Part shown: positions 1 through 9,680 of the stretch, piece after piece
How the letters are laid out: the number at the start of each line of letters is the position of its first letter
Numbering within the stretch: the first letter of the stretch is position 1
DNA from: Marinomonas ostreistagni
GTDB lineage: Bacteria > Pseudomonadota > Gammaproteobacteria > Pseudomonadales > Marinomonadaceae
Length of the DNA: 64,000 nucleotides
Reading direction: 5' to 3'
Assembly (NCBI RefSeq): GCF_016461785.1
Contig: NZ_JAEMUH010000003.1
Span: 124,001 to 188,000, forward strand
Translations under genes and position numbers: made by a program
The notes under the pieces: generated by a model
What the model was told of the DNA's origin: nothing
Databases searched by the model: none
The model's input: the letters and a program-made list of their open reading frames with translations, nothing else

Positions 1-1
1 G

Positions 2-595
2 ATAGAATATCTGTACATTACTGATCACAGTGGCGTTGTGAAAGCAACCACCGCGAGCACTGGCGTGGGCGCAACGTATCAAACGCCGCCAGCATTAGAA
101 CCTCTAGGGCTCCATCAGGGCAGCCGAGTAGGGCAAATCACGCCAGCAGGTGAAGGCGACCGTATTTACCACTTTAACTCCCCGATCACATTCAATGGTA
201 AGCAGATTGGTTCTGTCATTATCGGTTTGTCAGCACATTCCATTGATGACGTCTGGTGGCGCACCACAACTGTGCTGGGCTTATTTATTGTGTTTGCTTG
301 CCTATCTATTCCAGCGCTGGTGTACGTGATTTGCCGATTTTTCACCAATGAATTTAAGCAACTGGGTAAGGCGCTTCAGGGGCTTTACGTCGGCAATTAT
401 TTCACTCGTTTGCCAGTTAGCAAAATTGATGAAGTGGGTTATGCCAAACGTCAGTTCAATGAGCTAGCCGAGCAAATGGAAGCCTTTATCAAAGAATCCG
501 ATCCCGATATAGAGCGTACACAACTCAGTGACTCTACGATCGAAACCAATGAAAACCAAACGGTAGTAATCCGCAAAACAGAGGATGTTACATGA
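2..595 (+). CDS. HAMP-domain membrane sensor-like protein (5' end missing)
   Basis: The reading frame is open from base 2, so the gene begins before the window; the GTG at 38 is only an internal codon. The visible part has the end of an extracytoplasmic sensor-like domain (closing GSVIIGLS), one strongly hydrophobic membrane segment encoded at about 270-345, and a HAMP-like linker (GNYFTRLPVSKIDEVG...FNELAEQM). It ends in an acidic tail with no kinase, GGDEF or chemoreceptor output domain. It overlaps clpV by 4 bases (ATGA), so it belongs to the T6SS operon and may be a regulatory or signalling membrane protein of that system. The exact role is unknown. Confidence 0.6.
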   Translation: MEYLYITDHSGVVKATTASTGVGATYQTPPALEPLGLHQGSRVGQITPAGEGDRIYHFNSPITFNGKQIGSVIIGLSAHSIDDVWWRTTTVLGLFIVFACLSIPALVYVICRFFTNEFKQLGKALQGLYVGNYFTRLPVSKIDEVGYAKRQFNELAEQMEAFIKESDPDIERTQLSDSTIETNENQTVVIRKTEDVT

Positions 596-3234
596 ACACA
601 CGAGCGTTAATTGGCAAGCTTTCGACCACCAGTCGTGCGGCATTTGAAGGGGCTGCATCGTTGGCAGTGAGCCATAAACATCATGCTATCGAGCTTGAGC
701 ACATCGTATTAGCGTTAACTCAAAAGCCTGAAACGGGGGCGCGACAGGCCCTGAGCCGCTACGGCGTGAATGTGGATCAACTTCAAGGCGATATTTTGAC
801 GGTGTTTGAACGCTTTGACAAAGGTCACACGGGGGCTCCGTCATTTTCTCCCAATGTGGTTGAGCTGATTCGTAAAGCATGGTTACTGTCTAGCCTTGAA
901 TACGGTGACCAAGAAGTCACAGGCAATGCTTTATTAGTGGCGCTTTTCAAAGAGCCAGCCATGGCGCTGCAATTAACGTCGCAACTAGCGTCTCTGTCTC
1001 AATTTGATCAAGAAGATTTTGTTCGAAATGGCCCAAACCTGATCAAACTAGAGAATAAACAAGCCGCATCGGCCAGTGCGTCCTCGACAGCCAATGATAA
1101 CGAAACAGTCGCCAATGCCAGTCAGGGCGACAGCGCGCTAGCGTCCTATACTTTGGACCTAACAGGGCGTGCTCGTTCTGGCCAGTTAGACCCAGTTGTA
1201 GGGCGTGAAGGGGAGATCCGTCAGCTGATTGATATTCTTTGTCGTAGACGCCAAAACAACCCGATTCTGACGGGGGAAGCAGGGGTAGGTAAAACCGCGA
1301 TCGTAGAAGGCTTAGCTCAGCGAATCGTTGATGGAGAAGTGCCGGACTCCCTCGCAGACGTTGATATTCGTATCTTAGATTTGACCTTATTACAGGCTGG
1401 GGCGGGCGTCCGTGGCGAATTTGAAAACCGCCTTAAAGGCGTAGTGGACGAAGTAAAACAATCCCCTAAACCGATCATCCTATTTATTGATGAAGCACAT
1501 ACACTGATTGGTGCTGGTAATTCGGGTGGTCAAGGAGACGCGGCCAATATTCTAAAACCGGCGCTTGCCCGTGGTGAACTGCGCACTATTGCAGCGACAA
1601 CTTGGGCGGAATACAAGAAATACTTTGAAAAAGACGCTGCTCTGACTCGTCGTTTCCAAGTTGTGAAAGTCGAAGAACCTTCCCCTGAAAATGCGATGCG
1701 AATGCTGCGCACATTAGCGCCGCACTTTGAACAGCATCATCAAGTCATGATTTTGGACGAAGCCATTCGCGATGCGGTAGTGATGTCTAAGCGCTACATC
1801 TCAGGACGCCAAATGCCCGACGTGTGTGTCTCTGTGCTTGATACGGCTTGTTCGCGAGTGAATTTAGAGCTGCGCAACCCTCCGGCGGCATTGGATAACC
1901 TAAAAGCATTGCTGGATCAAAACTTACGCGAATTGGCGGCCCTTGAACGTGAAGACAGTTTCCACGGAGGTTTTGCGGATGAAGTGAATGCACTTCGTTT
2001 GACCATTGATCAGCTTGAATCTGAAACCGTGCGTGTGGAACAAGCTTGGCAAACAGAAAAGGCGTTAGTGGAGCAAATCTTGGCATTGCGCGATGAAATG
2101 CGTGAACTTGAGCCTGCCCAGACCCTTGAATCTGCCTCATTGAAAGACAGTCTAAACAGTGCGTTAGAAGAGTTAGCTGTACTGCAAGGGGAAGCGCCTT
2201 TGGTACGTCCACATGTGGACAGCCAAGTCATTGCCGAAGTGATCTCCTCTTGGACAGGGATCCCTGCTGGGCGCATGATTTCCAGTGAAATCCAAAAAGT
2301 ACTCACTGTTCAAACAGAGCTACAAAAACGCATTATTGGCCAAGATCATGCCCTGGATGCAGTGAGTCAGAGTGTTCGAATTTCCAGTGCCAAATTGAAG
2401 GACCCTAAGCAGCCGATTGGCGTCTTTATGTTCTGCGGTAGTAGTGGTGTGGGCAAAACAGAAACCGCCTTGGCTCTGGCTGACTTGCTTTATGGTGGCG
2501 AGCAAAACCTCACTGTCATCAACATGTCGGAGTTTAAAGAGGAGCACAAAGTCTCTTTGTTAATGGGGTCACCTCCAGGCTACGTGGGTTACGGCGAAGG
2601 TGGTGTGCTGACGGAAGCCGTGCGTCGCAAGCCGTTTAGTGTGATTTTGTTGGATGAGATGGAAAAAGCCCACCCTGGTGTGCAAGACATTTTCTATCAA
2701 ATCTTTGATAAAGGCAGCATGAAAGACAGCGAAGGCCGTGATATCGATTTCCGTAATACTTTAATCATCATGACCTCTAATGCTGGCACGGAAACGATTT
2801 CTCAATATTACGCAGACCCAGATACCGCGCCAGCACCAGAGAAGTTAGAAGGCTTGATCAAAGAAGAAATGTTGCAGCATTTTAAGCCGGCATTCCTTGG
2901 TCGAACTCGACTCGTGCCTTTCTTGCCGCTGACCGATGATGTTATGAGCAATATTATTCGCTTGCAGCTGAATCGTGTTGGTCAACGTCTGGCAGAGCAA
3001 TATCAAGCTGAGTTTAGTTTCAGCGATGCAGTGATTGATACCATCGTAGGGCGTTGCAAAGAAGTCGATACAGGGGCGCGTAACGCGATTCATATTATCA
3101 ACCGTACGTTATTGCCTGAAGTGTCCATGCGAGTGCTGGAGTCTATGGGGCAAGAAGAGCCTATTTCATCTGTGCATATTGATATGGGCGAAGACAGTCA
3201 GTTTAGCTATCAGATTCAGCAAGGGGAGGGATAA
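592..3234 (+). CDS. clpV: Type VI secretion system ATPase ClpV/TssH
   Basis: An 880-residue Clp/Hsp100 AAA+ ATPase. ClpV extracts and recycles the contracted TssB/TssC sheath in the cytoplasm. An N-terminal Clp-N repeat domain spans about residues 1-150. The first Walker A is GEAGVGKT at 228-235 and the second is GSSGVGKT at 616-623. A coiled-coil middle region lies near 430-530, and a ClpB C-terminal D2-small domain follows. The N-terminal region and the location in a T6SS locus with hcp and vgrG favour ClpV over the chaperone ClpB. The start overlaps the stop of the preceding HAMP gene, indicating translational coupling. Confidence 0.95.
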   Translation: MNTRALIGKLSTTSRAAFEGAASLAVSHKHHAIELEHIVLALTQKPETGARQALSRYGVNVDQLQGDILTVFERFDKGHTGAPSFSPNVVELIRKAWLLSSLEYGDQEVTGNALLVALFKEPAMALQLTSQLASLSQFDQEDFVRNGPNLIKLENKQAASASASSTANDNETVANASQGDSALASYTLDLTGRARSGQLDPVVGREGEIRQLIDILCRRRQNNPILTGEAGVGKTAIVEGLAQRIVDGEVPDSLADVDIRILDLTLLQAGAGVRGEFENRLKGVVDEVKQSPKPIILFIDEAHTLIGAGNSGGQGDAANILKPALARGELRTIAATTWAEYKKYFEKDAALTRRFQVVKVEEPSPENAMRMLRTLAPHFEQHHQVMILDEAIRDAVVMSKRYISGRQMPDVCVSVLDTACSRVNLELRNPPAALDNLKALLDQNLRELAALEREDSFHGGFADEVNALRLTIDQLESETVRVEQAWQTEKALVEQILALRDEMRELEPAQTLESASLKDSLNSALEELAVLQGEAPLVRPHVDSQVIAEVISSWTGIPAGRMISSEIQKVLTVQTELQKRIIGQDHALDAVSQSVRISSAKLKDPKQPIGVFMFCGSSGVGKTETALALADLLYGGEQNLTVINMSEFKEEHKVSLLMGSPPGYVGYGEGGVLTEAVRRKPFSVILLDEMEKAHPGVQDIFYQIFDKGSMKDSEGRDIDFRNTLIIMTSNAGTETISQYYADPDTAPAPEKLEGLIKEEMLQHFKPAFLGRTRLVPFLPLTDDVMSNIIRLQLNRVGQRLAEQYQAEFSFSDAVIDTIVGRCKEVDTGARNAIHIINRTLLPEVSMRVLESMGQEEPISSVHIDMGEDSQFSYQIQQGEG

Positions 3235-3238
3235 CGTA

Positions 3239-3877
3239 ATGGATTTGATGTTTACATTGAAAACCAAAGCGGTGTGTCTTTTGTCGGGCGCAATATTGTG
3301 TTTTTCAGGCTCCGTCATGGCTGAAAATAATAATTTTCGTATCGCATTACCGGACAATTATGCCGCAAAATCTTACGCACCAAATGAAGATATGAGCGGT
3401 GGTAATGTGTTTTTTTCTGAGAGTGGAGATAACACCACAGGTGAACGTATTCTCCATTTACAGACATTTTTGCCACAATATTTATCGAGCAAGTTAATCT
3501 CGCTTTCTAAAAAAGACCCAAAAGCCTTTTCAGAGCAAATGATTGCCTCAGAATTAGAAAAAGAATGTGTAAATTATGAGGTAAATTTAGGACGAGTACG
3601 TTCTCACAATAATGGCGTGATCATTAACTGGTGGAGTGCTTGTGAGTCCAAGGAACCCAGTAAACACAATAGCTATGAGCGAGGACGTGTATATTCCGCT
3701 AATTTCGGAACATATATATATTCACATTACGAGTCAGAAAAGGGTAAAGATTTTAAGTTTTCCGTAAAGGATGTTAAATGGTTTGACCGATATCTGAATA
3801 ATAGTGACTTTTGTGAAAGTGGAAAAAATTGTGGTTTAGAAGGTAAACTCGTCGACAAAATTTTTGTCCTTAATTGA
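3239..3877 (+). CDS. Exported protein of unknown function next to clpV
   Basis: A 212-residue protein. The ATG at 3239 is chosen because an AGGGGAGGG ribosome-binding site lies just upstream, and the protein then begins with a clear signal peptide (hydrophobic core, likely cut after SVMA). The mature part has several cysteines and is AT-rich compared with clpV. No family is recognised. It lies 4 bases after clpV, so it is probably cotranscribed and acts in the periplasm or envelope. Confidence 0.65.
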   Translation: MDLMFTLKTKAVCLLSGAILCFSGSVMAENNNFRIALPDNYAAKSYAPNEDMSGGNVFFSESGDNTTGERILHLQTFLPQYLSSKLISLSKKDPKAFSEQMIASELEKECVNYEVNLGRVRSHNNGVIINWWSACESKEPSKHNSYERGRVYSANFGTYIYSHYESEKGKDFKFSVKDVKWFDRYLNNSDFCESGKNCGLEGKLVDKIFVLN

Positions 3878-4165
3878 ATGGCCGAAAACGATTTAAGGTT
3901 ATTTAATACTAATTTAGGAAAAATAAGTAGGACGTTATATTTAGGAAACTATATATAACCATATCAGTAAGACAGGGATGTCGCCACGATGACACTTAAT
4001 TTCATCTGTGGCATGCATTCCTTTTGAGTTATTCAACCGAATAACGACTAACGATTTGTTTCAAAGATAAATAATGAGTCATTTGTATCAATTATTAATG
4101 TCGAATTGATTTATTAGAGAAATAAAAACTAAGTTAAATTTAATTTATAAAGGAAGTGTAAATTC
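3878..4165. promoter_or_regulatory. AT-rich leader and promoter region of hcp
   Basis: About 290 bases of very AT-rich sequence separate the exported-protein gene from hcp. No ORF is present. The stretch ends in AAAGGAAGTG, a strong ribosome-binding site for hcp. Hcp is made in large amounts in T6SS-positive bacteria, so an independent promoter here is expected, but no unambiguous -35/-10 or sigma-54 site could be assigned. Confidence 0.4.
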
Positions 4166-4642
4166 ATGGCAATCTATCTAAAAATCGACGGTATTGACGG
4201 TGACGTAACAGCTGCTGGTCATGAAAATTGGGTTGAATGTGACTCAATGGATTGGAACATCAATCGTAGCCTGTCGACGAAACCTGGCCAAGGTAAAGAT
4301 CGTGAGTCAACAACACCTGTTATTGGCGAGATCACACTGACAACAAAAATGGACAAAACGTCACCTTTGTTCTTCGTTGAAGCTTGTGTTGGTCAAGGTA
4401 AAACAGCGCAAATTCACCTTGTTCAAACGACACCAGACGGCATTGAAACATACATGGAGTACACGTTGACTAACACCCTAATCAGTGGTTACAACGTGGT
4501 ATCTAATGGTGACCGTCCAGTAGAAGCTATTGCTCTTAACTTCACCAAAGTTGAGATGAAATACACGTCTTGGAACGAGCAACACCAGCCAGAAGGCAGC
4601 GTACCATCTGGTTACGATTTGGCGACAGGTTCACGTCTGTAA
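4166..4642 (+). CDS. hcp: T6SS inner-tube protein Hcp
   Basis: A 158-residue Hcp1-family protein. Hcp hexamers stack to form the inner tube propelled by the contracting sheath, and can carry small effectors in their lumen. The N-terminus MAIYLKIDGIDGD and the pattern of short beta strands (ESTTPVIGEITLTTKMDK, TYMEYTLTNTLISGYNV) are typical of the family, and the length is normal. A good ribosome-binding site precedes it. It is followed by two perfect hairpins and then vgrG. Confidence 0.95.
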   Translation: MAIYLKIDGIDGDVTAAGHENWVECDSMDWNINRSLSTKPGQGKDRESTTPVIGEITLTTKMDKTSPLFFVEACVGQGKTAQIHLVQTTPDGIETYMEYTLTNTLISGYNVVSNGDRPVEAIALNFTKVEMKYTSWNEQHQPEGSVPSGYDLATGSRL

Positions 4643-4654
4643 CCATTTCAAGTA

Positions 4655-4706
4655 TGTCGCAGCCGCCTTTGGCTGCGACATATTGTTGCCTACTTAAATA
4701 GGCAAC
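4655..4706 (+). terminator. Tandem hairpins between hcp and vgrG
   Basis: Two perfect inverted repeats are seen. The first has a 10-bp stem (4655-4664 with 4671-4680, loop GCCTTT). The second has an 8-bp stem (4685-4692 with 4699-4706, loop CTTAAA). Neither has a strong T-run, so they may be a partial terminator or a stabiliser of the 3' end of the abundant hcp message. Confidence 0.6.
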
Positions 4707-4781
4707 GAATCTCATTCTATTGAACAGATTAAAACTAGTTAGACCCCATAATCACGCTGATTAGATACAACAAGGAAGTAT

Positions 4782-7025
4782 ATGGCTCTTTTCTCACAAC
4801 AAAGCCGACTCTTGGCCATTGATTCGCCACTTGGTCCAGACACACTGTTGCTAACCCGTTTGGTCGGGGAAGAGAAGGTTTCGACGCTGTTTGGCTTTGA
4901 GATCGAAGCATACTCCTTAGTCAAAGACATCTCACCTGCGCAAATCGTGGGTAAGAACGTTACCTTAAAGATTGCTCTTGCAGACGATAACTCTCTGTTT
5001 CAAATGGGCAGCTACCGCTATATCAACGGTTATGTTCAAAGCTTTCGTCAAGACGGTAACAAACTACAAGACCTACAAAGCTACACGGCAGTGGTCGTGC
5101 CTTGGTTCTGGTTTTTAACGCAAACCAGTGACTGCAAAGTTTTCCAGTTCAAAACGGTAAAAGAGATCGCTTCGGCGATTTTCGCTGAAAACGGTTTCAG
5201 TGACTTTTCCTTCCGATTAGTGGGTCAACATCCAGCCCGCGAATACTGCGTTCAATACAAAGAAAGTGATTTTGATTTCTTATCACGATTGTTTGAAGAA
5301 GAGGGTATTTACTACTACTTCGAACACTCAGCAGGTAAACACACCTTAGTCATCAGTGATCACGTTGGTGGCTACGGCCAATGCGAAGAAGCTGCGGTGG
5401 AGTTTCGCAGTGGTACCCATACAGCCCACTCGATCCATGGTTGGAATCACCGCTATGAGTTCCGCACTGGCGCGTACGCAAAACGCGATTACGATTTTAA
5501 AAAGCCCCGTAATAAATTACAGACGGGCGAAAGTGCCAGCATGAAAGTCCCCGGCGTAGGGAAATACGAGCACTTTGTCTATCCTGGTCGCTATGAAGAA
5601 AAAGGCGTCGGGGATGGTTGGACACGCTTACGTGTGGAATCTGATGAAGCCCATCACGACATCGTACACGGCGAAAGTGGCTGTCGTAGTTTTACTTCTG
5701 GGCATAAATTTACCCTCGCGCGTCACGATGACTCACCGAGTGAAATCGCCGAATACATGCTGCTGACAATTCGCCATGAAGCGCAGGACTATTCCTACAC
5801 CGTTGATGACGAAACGGAAATGCAATACGAAAACCGCTTCCAGTGTATCCCCTCTGGAACGGTTTACCGTCCTCCCATGACCACTGGCTGGCCACAAATG
5901 CAAGGCCCACAAAACGCCATGGTCGTTGGGCCACCGGGGGAAGAGATCTACACCGACGAATACGGCCGTGTGAAAATCCAATTCCCATGGGATCGCTACG
6001 GCAGCTACGACGAAAACAGCTCCTGCTGGGTACGTGTCAGCCATAACTGGGCTGGCAAAAACTGGGGCGCCATGTTCTTGCCACGTATTGGTCAAGAAGT
6101 CATCGTCGACTTTATGGATGGCGACCCAGACCGTCCACTGATTACAGGGCGTGTGTACAACGCCGACCAAATGCCGCCTTGGGAACTGCCTGCCAATAAA
6201 ACCCAAAGCGGTATTTTGACACGCTCCACCAAAGAGGGCACCGCGGCCAATGCCAACTGGCTGCGTTTTGAAGACAAAATCGGCGAAGAGCAAGTCTTCC
6301 TTCATGCCGAGAAAAACCAAGACATCGAAGTTGAAAACGATGAAACCCACTGGGTGGGTCACGACCGCACCAAAACCATCGACAACGACGAAACCGTCTT
6401 TGTCCACCATGATCGCACGGAAACCGTCGACAACAACGAAACCATCACCATTGGTGTGGACCGTACCGAACAAGTGGGCAACAACGAAACCATCGCCATC
6501 GGCGTCAACCGCACCGAAACCGTAGGGGTGAATGAAAGTGTCAGTATTGGGGCCAACCAAACACTGAGTATTGGAGCGAATCGAACCGAAACCGTTGGTA
6601 GTAACGAAATGGTGACAGTCGCCCAAAACCGAATGCATACCACCGCCATGGCGGAAATTAAGACAGTGGGTCTGGTTCGTGTTCATTCCGTTGGTATTAA
6701 TGAAACCAACAGCGTTGGTGTAGCGCAGCAAAATACCGTGGGGATGAAGCAAACCAACACTATAGGTATGACGCAAACGACCAGTGTTGGCCAAGAAAAA
6801 ACCACCAGCGTTGGTAAAAAAATGAGCATCGATGTGGGTGAAGAAATCATCATCCGCACCGGAAAATCCTCCATCCATATGTTATCGGACGGCACCATCA
6901 CTATTTCAGGGGTCAATATCAAAGTCGAGGCGGAAGAGAACATCAATACCGTTTCAACCAAAGATACCAACATGAAAGCCAGTGGTCTGATTACCCAGAA
7001 AGCGAAGAAGATTTTGGAGAACTAA
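4782..7025 (+). CDS. vgrG: T6SS spike protein VgrG/TssI
   Basis: A 747-residue VgrG. Trimers form the puncturing tip on the Hcp tube and carry PAAR-type effectors. The N-terminal gp27-like part spans about residues 1-380. The gp5/OB-fold signature EIYTDEYGRVKIQFPWDR follows, and then a long C-terminal beta-helix made of octapeptide repeats (VGxNETxx, IGxNRTET), about residues 515-720. No extra enzymatic domain is seen after the helix, so this VgrG looks structural, with activity carried by the proteins encoded downstream. A SD-like AAGGAAG precedes the ATG. Confidence 0.95.
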   Translation: MALFSQQSRLLAIDSPLGPDTLLLTRLVGEEKVSTLFGFEIEAYSLVKDISPAQIVGKNVTLKIALADDNSLFQMGSYRYINGYVQSFRQDGNKLQDLQSYTAVVVPWFWFLTQTSDCKVFQFKTVKEIASAIFAENGFSDFSFRLVGQHPAREYCVQYKESDFDFLSRLFEEEGIYYYFEHSAGKHTLVISDHVGGYGQCEEAAVEFRSGTHTAHSIHGWNHRYEFRTGAYAKRDYDFKKPRNKLQTGESASMKVPGVGKYEHFVYPGRYEEKGVGDGWTRLRVESDEAHHDIVHGESGCRSFTSGHKFTLARHDDSPSEIAEYMLLTIRHEAQDYSYTVDDETEMQYENRFQCIPSGTVYRPPMTTGWPQMQGPQNAMVVGPPGEEIYTDEYGRVKIQFPWDRYGSYDENSSCWVRVSHNWAGKNWGAMFLPRIGQEVIVDFMDGDPDRPLITGRVYNADQMPPWELPANKTQSGILTRSTKEGTAANANWLRFEDKIGEEQVFLHAEKNQDIEVENDETHWVGHDRTKTIDNDETVFVHHDRTETVDNNETITIGVDRTEQVGNNETIAIGVNRTETVGVNESVSIGANQTLSIGANRTETVGSNEMVTVAQNRMHTTAMAEIKTVGLVRVHSVGINETNSVGVAQQNTVGMKQTNTIGMTQTTSVGQEKTTSVGKKMSIDVGEEIIIRTGKSSIHMLSDGTITISGVNIKVEAEENINTVSTKDTNMKASGLITQKAKKILEN

Positions 7026-7030
7026 TTAGC

Positions 7031-7540
7031 ATGAGTGACGTGAATAGCCAAACAGCTGACTCATCAGCTATTGCTGACGTGAAAACCGAAACAGCTTCCA
7101 CACAAGACAACTGGGTAGAGTCTGTCGTGAACTCTGGTTCGCAAGGGCATGTGCAAATTAATGTTCCTGTTCTTGGAACCTTGCTTGGTTACGATGAAGA
7201 GGGAGCTCCTTATGTTTCTCATGAATACAGTGATCTCCCCCATATCAAAGCGTTATCAACTGTGAAGTTGAAAGAATCGGATATCGAGCAGCCTGTCACA
7301 CTGATTTTTAATCAAGGCGACGCTCGTAAGCCTATCATCATTGGCGTGATTCAAGATCCAGCATTTGAAACGGATGAAGAACCACTTGTTTTTGAAAACG
7401 AGCATGGTATCGAACTTAAGTGTGGCCAAGGGAAAATTGTACTAGATCCTACTGGGGGAGTATTTGTCCAAGGTAGCACTATTAATACTCAAGCCTACGG
7501 TACAAACCAGCTAAAAGGCGGTGTGGTGAAAATAAACTGA
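7031..7540 (+). CDS. DUF6484-type T6SS accessory protein
   Basis: A 169-residue protein, 5 bases after vgrG. The core (LLGYDEEGAPYV..., VTLIFNQGDARKPIIIGVI) matches my memory of DUF6484, a small domain found next to VgrG, DUF2169 and PAAR-like proteins. The glycine-rich end GTNQLKGGVVKIN resembles spike-tip extensions. By position it is probably a spike-associated or adaptor protein for loading the effector encoded downstream. Its stop shares one base with the next start (TGATG). Confidence 0.65.
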   Translation: MSDVNSQTADSSAIADVKTETASTQDNWVESVVNSGSQGHVQINVPVLGTLLGYDEEGAPYVSHEYSDLPHIKALSTVKLKESDIEQPVTLIFNQGDARKPIIIGVIQDPAFETDEEPLVFENEHGIELKCGQGKIVLDPTGGVFVQGSTINTQAYGTNQLKGGVVKIN

Positions 7541-8634
7541 TGGAACTGAATAACTTTACCAACCTAAATGCCCGGTATGTCGGTAGTACTCTAAAAGATG
7601 GCCGAGAGGTGATTGTGTTAGTCGCCAAGGGAACATGGAGCATTCCTAAAAACGGTTCAATGCCTCTGCCTATTTATGAAAATCCTGCAGAGATTTATGT
7701 TGCTGACAGTACGTTTGGTGACCCTAGTACTACACCCACTCTTTATGAAAACGACCTAGCACCGGTTAAGCCTAAGTGTGATGTCGTAATGCATGCCTTT
7801 GCATACAGTCCTGATGAACAGGGCGTACTAGATAGAGAGGTAACCCTTAAAGTAGGGGATCAAATACATAAAACGATTCGAGTGTTAGGGCCAAGATATT
7901 GGAAGGCAACGCTTCTTGGGGTAGAGCCTGATAAAGCACAAGCTTTTCGTAAACAAGAGATCCGCTATGACCTTGCCTACGGGGGCGTCGATAGCACCGA
8001 TTTCGATACAAAAGGAAAGGTTTACGAGTGTGAAAGTAATCCTATCGGTATTGGCTACGCGCCTAAAACGCCGTTGCCTAAATTGGTCGGTACCCCTGCG
8101 CCTCAACTAGAAGCGGCCGACCAGCCCATAAAAAGTCCTGATAAGAAACATTATCGTCCAATGGCATTTGGTCCAATCGCGCGACGATCACAGCCTCGTT
8201 TAAGCTTTGGCGGCACTTATGACCAAAACTGGCTCGATAATGTCAGTCCATTTTTGCCTGCTGACTTTGATGAGCAATATTACCAATTCGCACCGCAAGA
8301 TCAGCAGATGAACTATTTACAAGGTGGAGAAGAGGTCACATTAGTGGGCGTGACATCGGATCAACTACGCCAGTTTCAGCTACCAACGACACAGCTTTAT
8401 ATGGCTGTAATTAAGTCCGGTGGACAAGAGGAAATATTAGATTGTCACGCGGATACCTTATTTCTAGAGCCTGAGCTCGAACGTTTCAGTATTACTTGGC
8501 GCGCATACGTCCCCATCGAATATTACCCAGGGGAGATCGACAAACTTATTGTAGGACATCCAACCCCAGGTTGGCGTCGAGCGCGAGCCAAAGGTAAGGA
8601 ATATCGACCATTGAAAAGGCCTAAAGCAGTATGA
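7540..8634 (+). CDS. DUF2169-family T6SS effector adaptor
   Basis: A 364-residue DUF2169 protein, recognised from the N-terminal pattern (NARYVGSTLKDGREVIVLVAKGTW, shown here only as its start LNARYVGSTL), the middle DLAYGGVD and the PRLSFGGTYD region. DUF2169 proteins are encoded beside DUF4150/PAAR-like effectors and are thought to act as chaperones or adaptors that place them on VgrG. It overlaps both neighbours by a few bases, so the module is translated as a unit. No catalytic residues are evident. Confidence 0.8.
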   Translation: MELNNFTNLNARYVGSTLKDGREVIVLVAKGTWSIPKNGSMPLPIYENPAEIYVADSTFGDPSTTPTLYENDLAPVKPKCDVVMHAFAYSPDEQGVLDREVTLKVGDQIHKTIRVLGPRYWKATLLGVEPDKAQAFRKQEIRYDLAYGGVDSTDFDTKGKVYECESNPIGIGYAPKTPLPKLVGTPAPQLEAADQPIKSPDKKHYRPMAFGPIARRSQPRLSFGGTYDQNWLDNVSPFLPADFDEQYYQFAPQDQQMNYLQGGEEVTLVGVTSDQLRQFQLPTTQLYMAVIKSGGQEEILDCHADTLFLEPELERFSITWRAYVPIEYYPGEIDKLIVGHPTPGWRRARAKGKEYRPLKRPKAV

Positions 8635-9680
8635 GTACCGCCAACACTTTACCTGTGAGCGCGAGTGCGCCTCTTTACATTGAAGACATCGGTTTTTATT
8701 CATCATTAGGGTGTGGTTGGGAGATTAACGGGGCTGCGATGATGCTGGGCTACAATGGTCGCTACGATGAAGTGGCTCGTTGTGCGCTAGATCGAAAGGT
8801 GCGTGGCTATCGTCGTTTGGTCAGTTTACTCAAAGACTCGATTCAAGAAATAGATACTAAGGATATTGGGCATGTCTTGCTGTGTACCAGTGAACCCACG
8901 CGTGTTGGCTTGATTGCAGATATTCACCTAAAGCAATTAAGTGAAGCGTTACTTGATGATGAAGAAATTCGTCAACGAATCGGCGGTAAACCACTTTCTA
9001 TTTTAAACAGCGGCCGTGCTTCTTTGGTGTATGCTTTTGAAAAAGCCAATGCCGTTTTAAACCAAGATGTCGATAAAGTATTGGTGTTATTTGTTGATAC
9101 TTACTTAATGAGTGGGACGTTATCGGCCCTAGCCAATCCTCCTTATAGAGAGCGTATTCCGCACAAACTAAGAGTCCTAATACCTGAGCGCAACAGCGAT
9201 GGCTTTATTCCCGGGGAAGCTGTTGGTGGGATGATCATTAGTCGACAGGCTCATAACGCCGATTTAAAAGTGCTCGGCACTAGCATTCAATATGAAAGTG
9301 CTTTAATCGATACCTCTGACGTATTGAAGGGGCAAGCGCTAACCGCGGCTTACCGACAAGTCTCTGAGAGGGCTGCAACACCAGTACACGAATGCCGTTA
9401 CCGAATGGCAAGCATCTCAGGTGAGCAATATTTCTTTAAAGAGGCGGGCTTGGCGCAGACCCGTGCATTAACACAAAAAACCGAATCGCAACCCTTGTGG
9501 CTGCCAGCCAGCTATATCGGTGAGACTGGGGCAAGTGTTGGGTTAGGGATGATTACGATGGCGCGTTATGCCAATCAGCGTGGTATGGCCCCAGGTGCTC
9601 ATGTGATCGCCCACTGCAGCAACGATGACAGCGCTCGCGGTGCTTTTATAATGGAATACACAGGAGAGCGTCATGGCTAA
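8631..9680 (+). CDS. Ketosynthase-like (thiolase-fold) protein of the T6SS effector module, probably inactive
   Basis: A 349-residue protein with the outline of a beta-ketoacyl-ACP synthase. ILNSGRASLVYAF (about 124-136) lines up with the nucleophile elbow DVNAACSGFVYAL of KAS III, but the catalytic Cys is Arg129. PGEAVGGMII resembles the GEGAGA strand. GETGASVGLG (from about 297) lines up with GNTSAASIPL, but the active-site Asn is Glu298. The family is known beside DUF2169 and DUF4150 genes. Loss of Cys and Asn suggests a scaffold or adaptor. It overlaps DUF2169 by 4 bases and the effector gene by 8. Confidence 0.65.
   Translation: MSTANTLPVSASAPLYIEDIGFYSSLGCGWEINGAAMMLGYNGRYDEVARCALDRKVRGYRRLVSLLKDSIQEIDTKDIGHVLLCTSEPTRVGLIADIHLKQLSEALLDDEEIRQRIGGKPLSILNSGRASLVYAFEKANAVLNQDVDKVLVLFVDTYLMSGTLSALANPPYRERIPHKLRVLIPERNSDGFIPGEAVGGMIISRQAHNADLKVLGTSIQYESALIDTSDVLKGQALTAAYRQVSERAATPVHECRYRMASISGEQYFFKEAGLAQTRALTQKTESQPLWLPASYIGETGASVGLGMITMARYANQRGMAPGAHVIAHCSNDDSARGAFIMEYTGERHG

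Noticed and set aside
3990..4060. Possible sigma-54 promoter before hcp (GTGGCATGCATTCC)
   Set aside because: The GG is present but there is no GC at the required 10-base distance, so the -24/-12 rule is not met.
5733..6878. A 381-codon open frame on the minus strand opposite vgrG
   Set aside because: It mirrors the octapeptide repeat of VgrG and has a low-complexity His/Val/Asp composition; the plus-strand frame is a clear VgrG.
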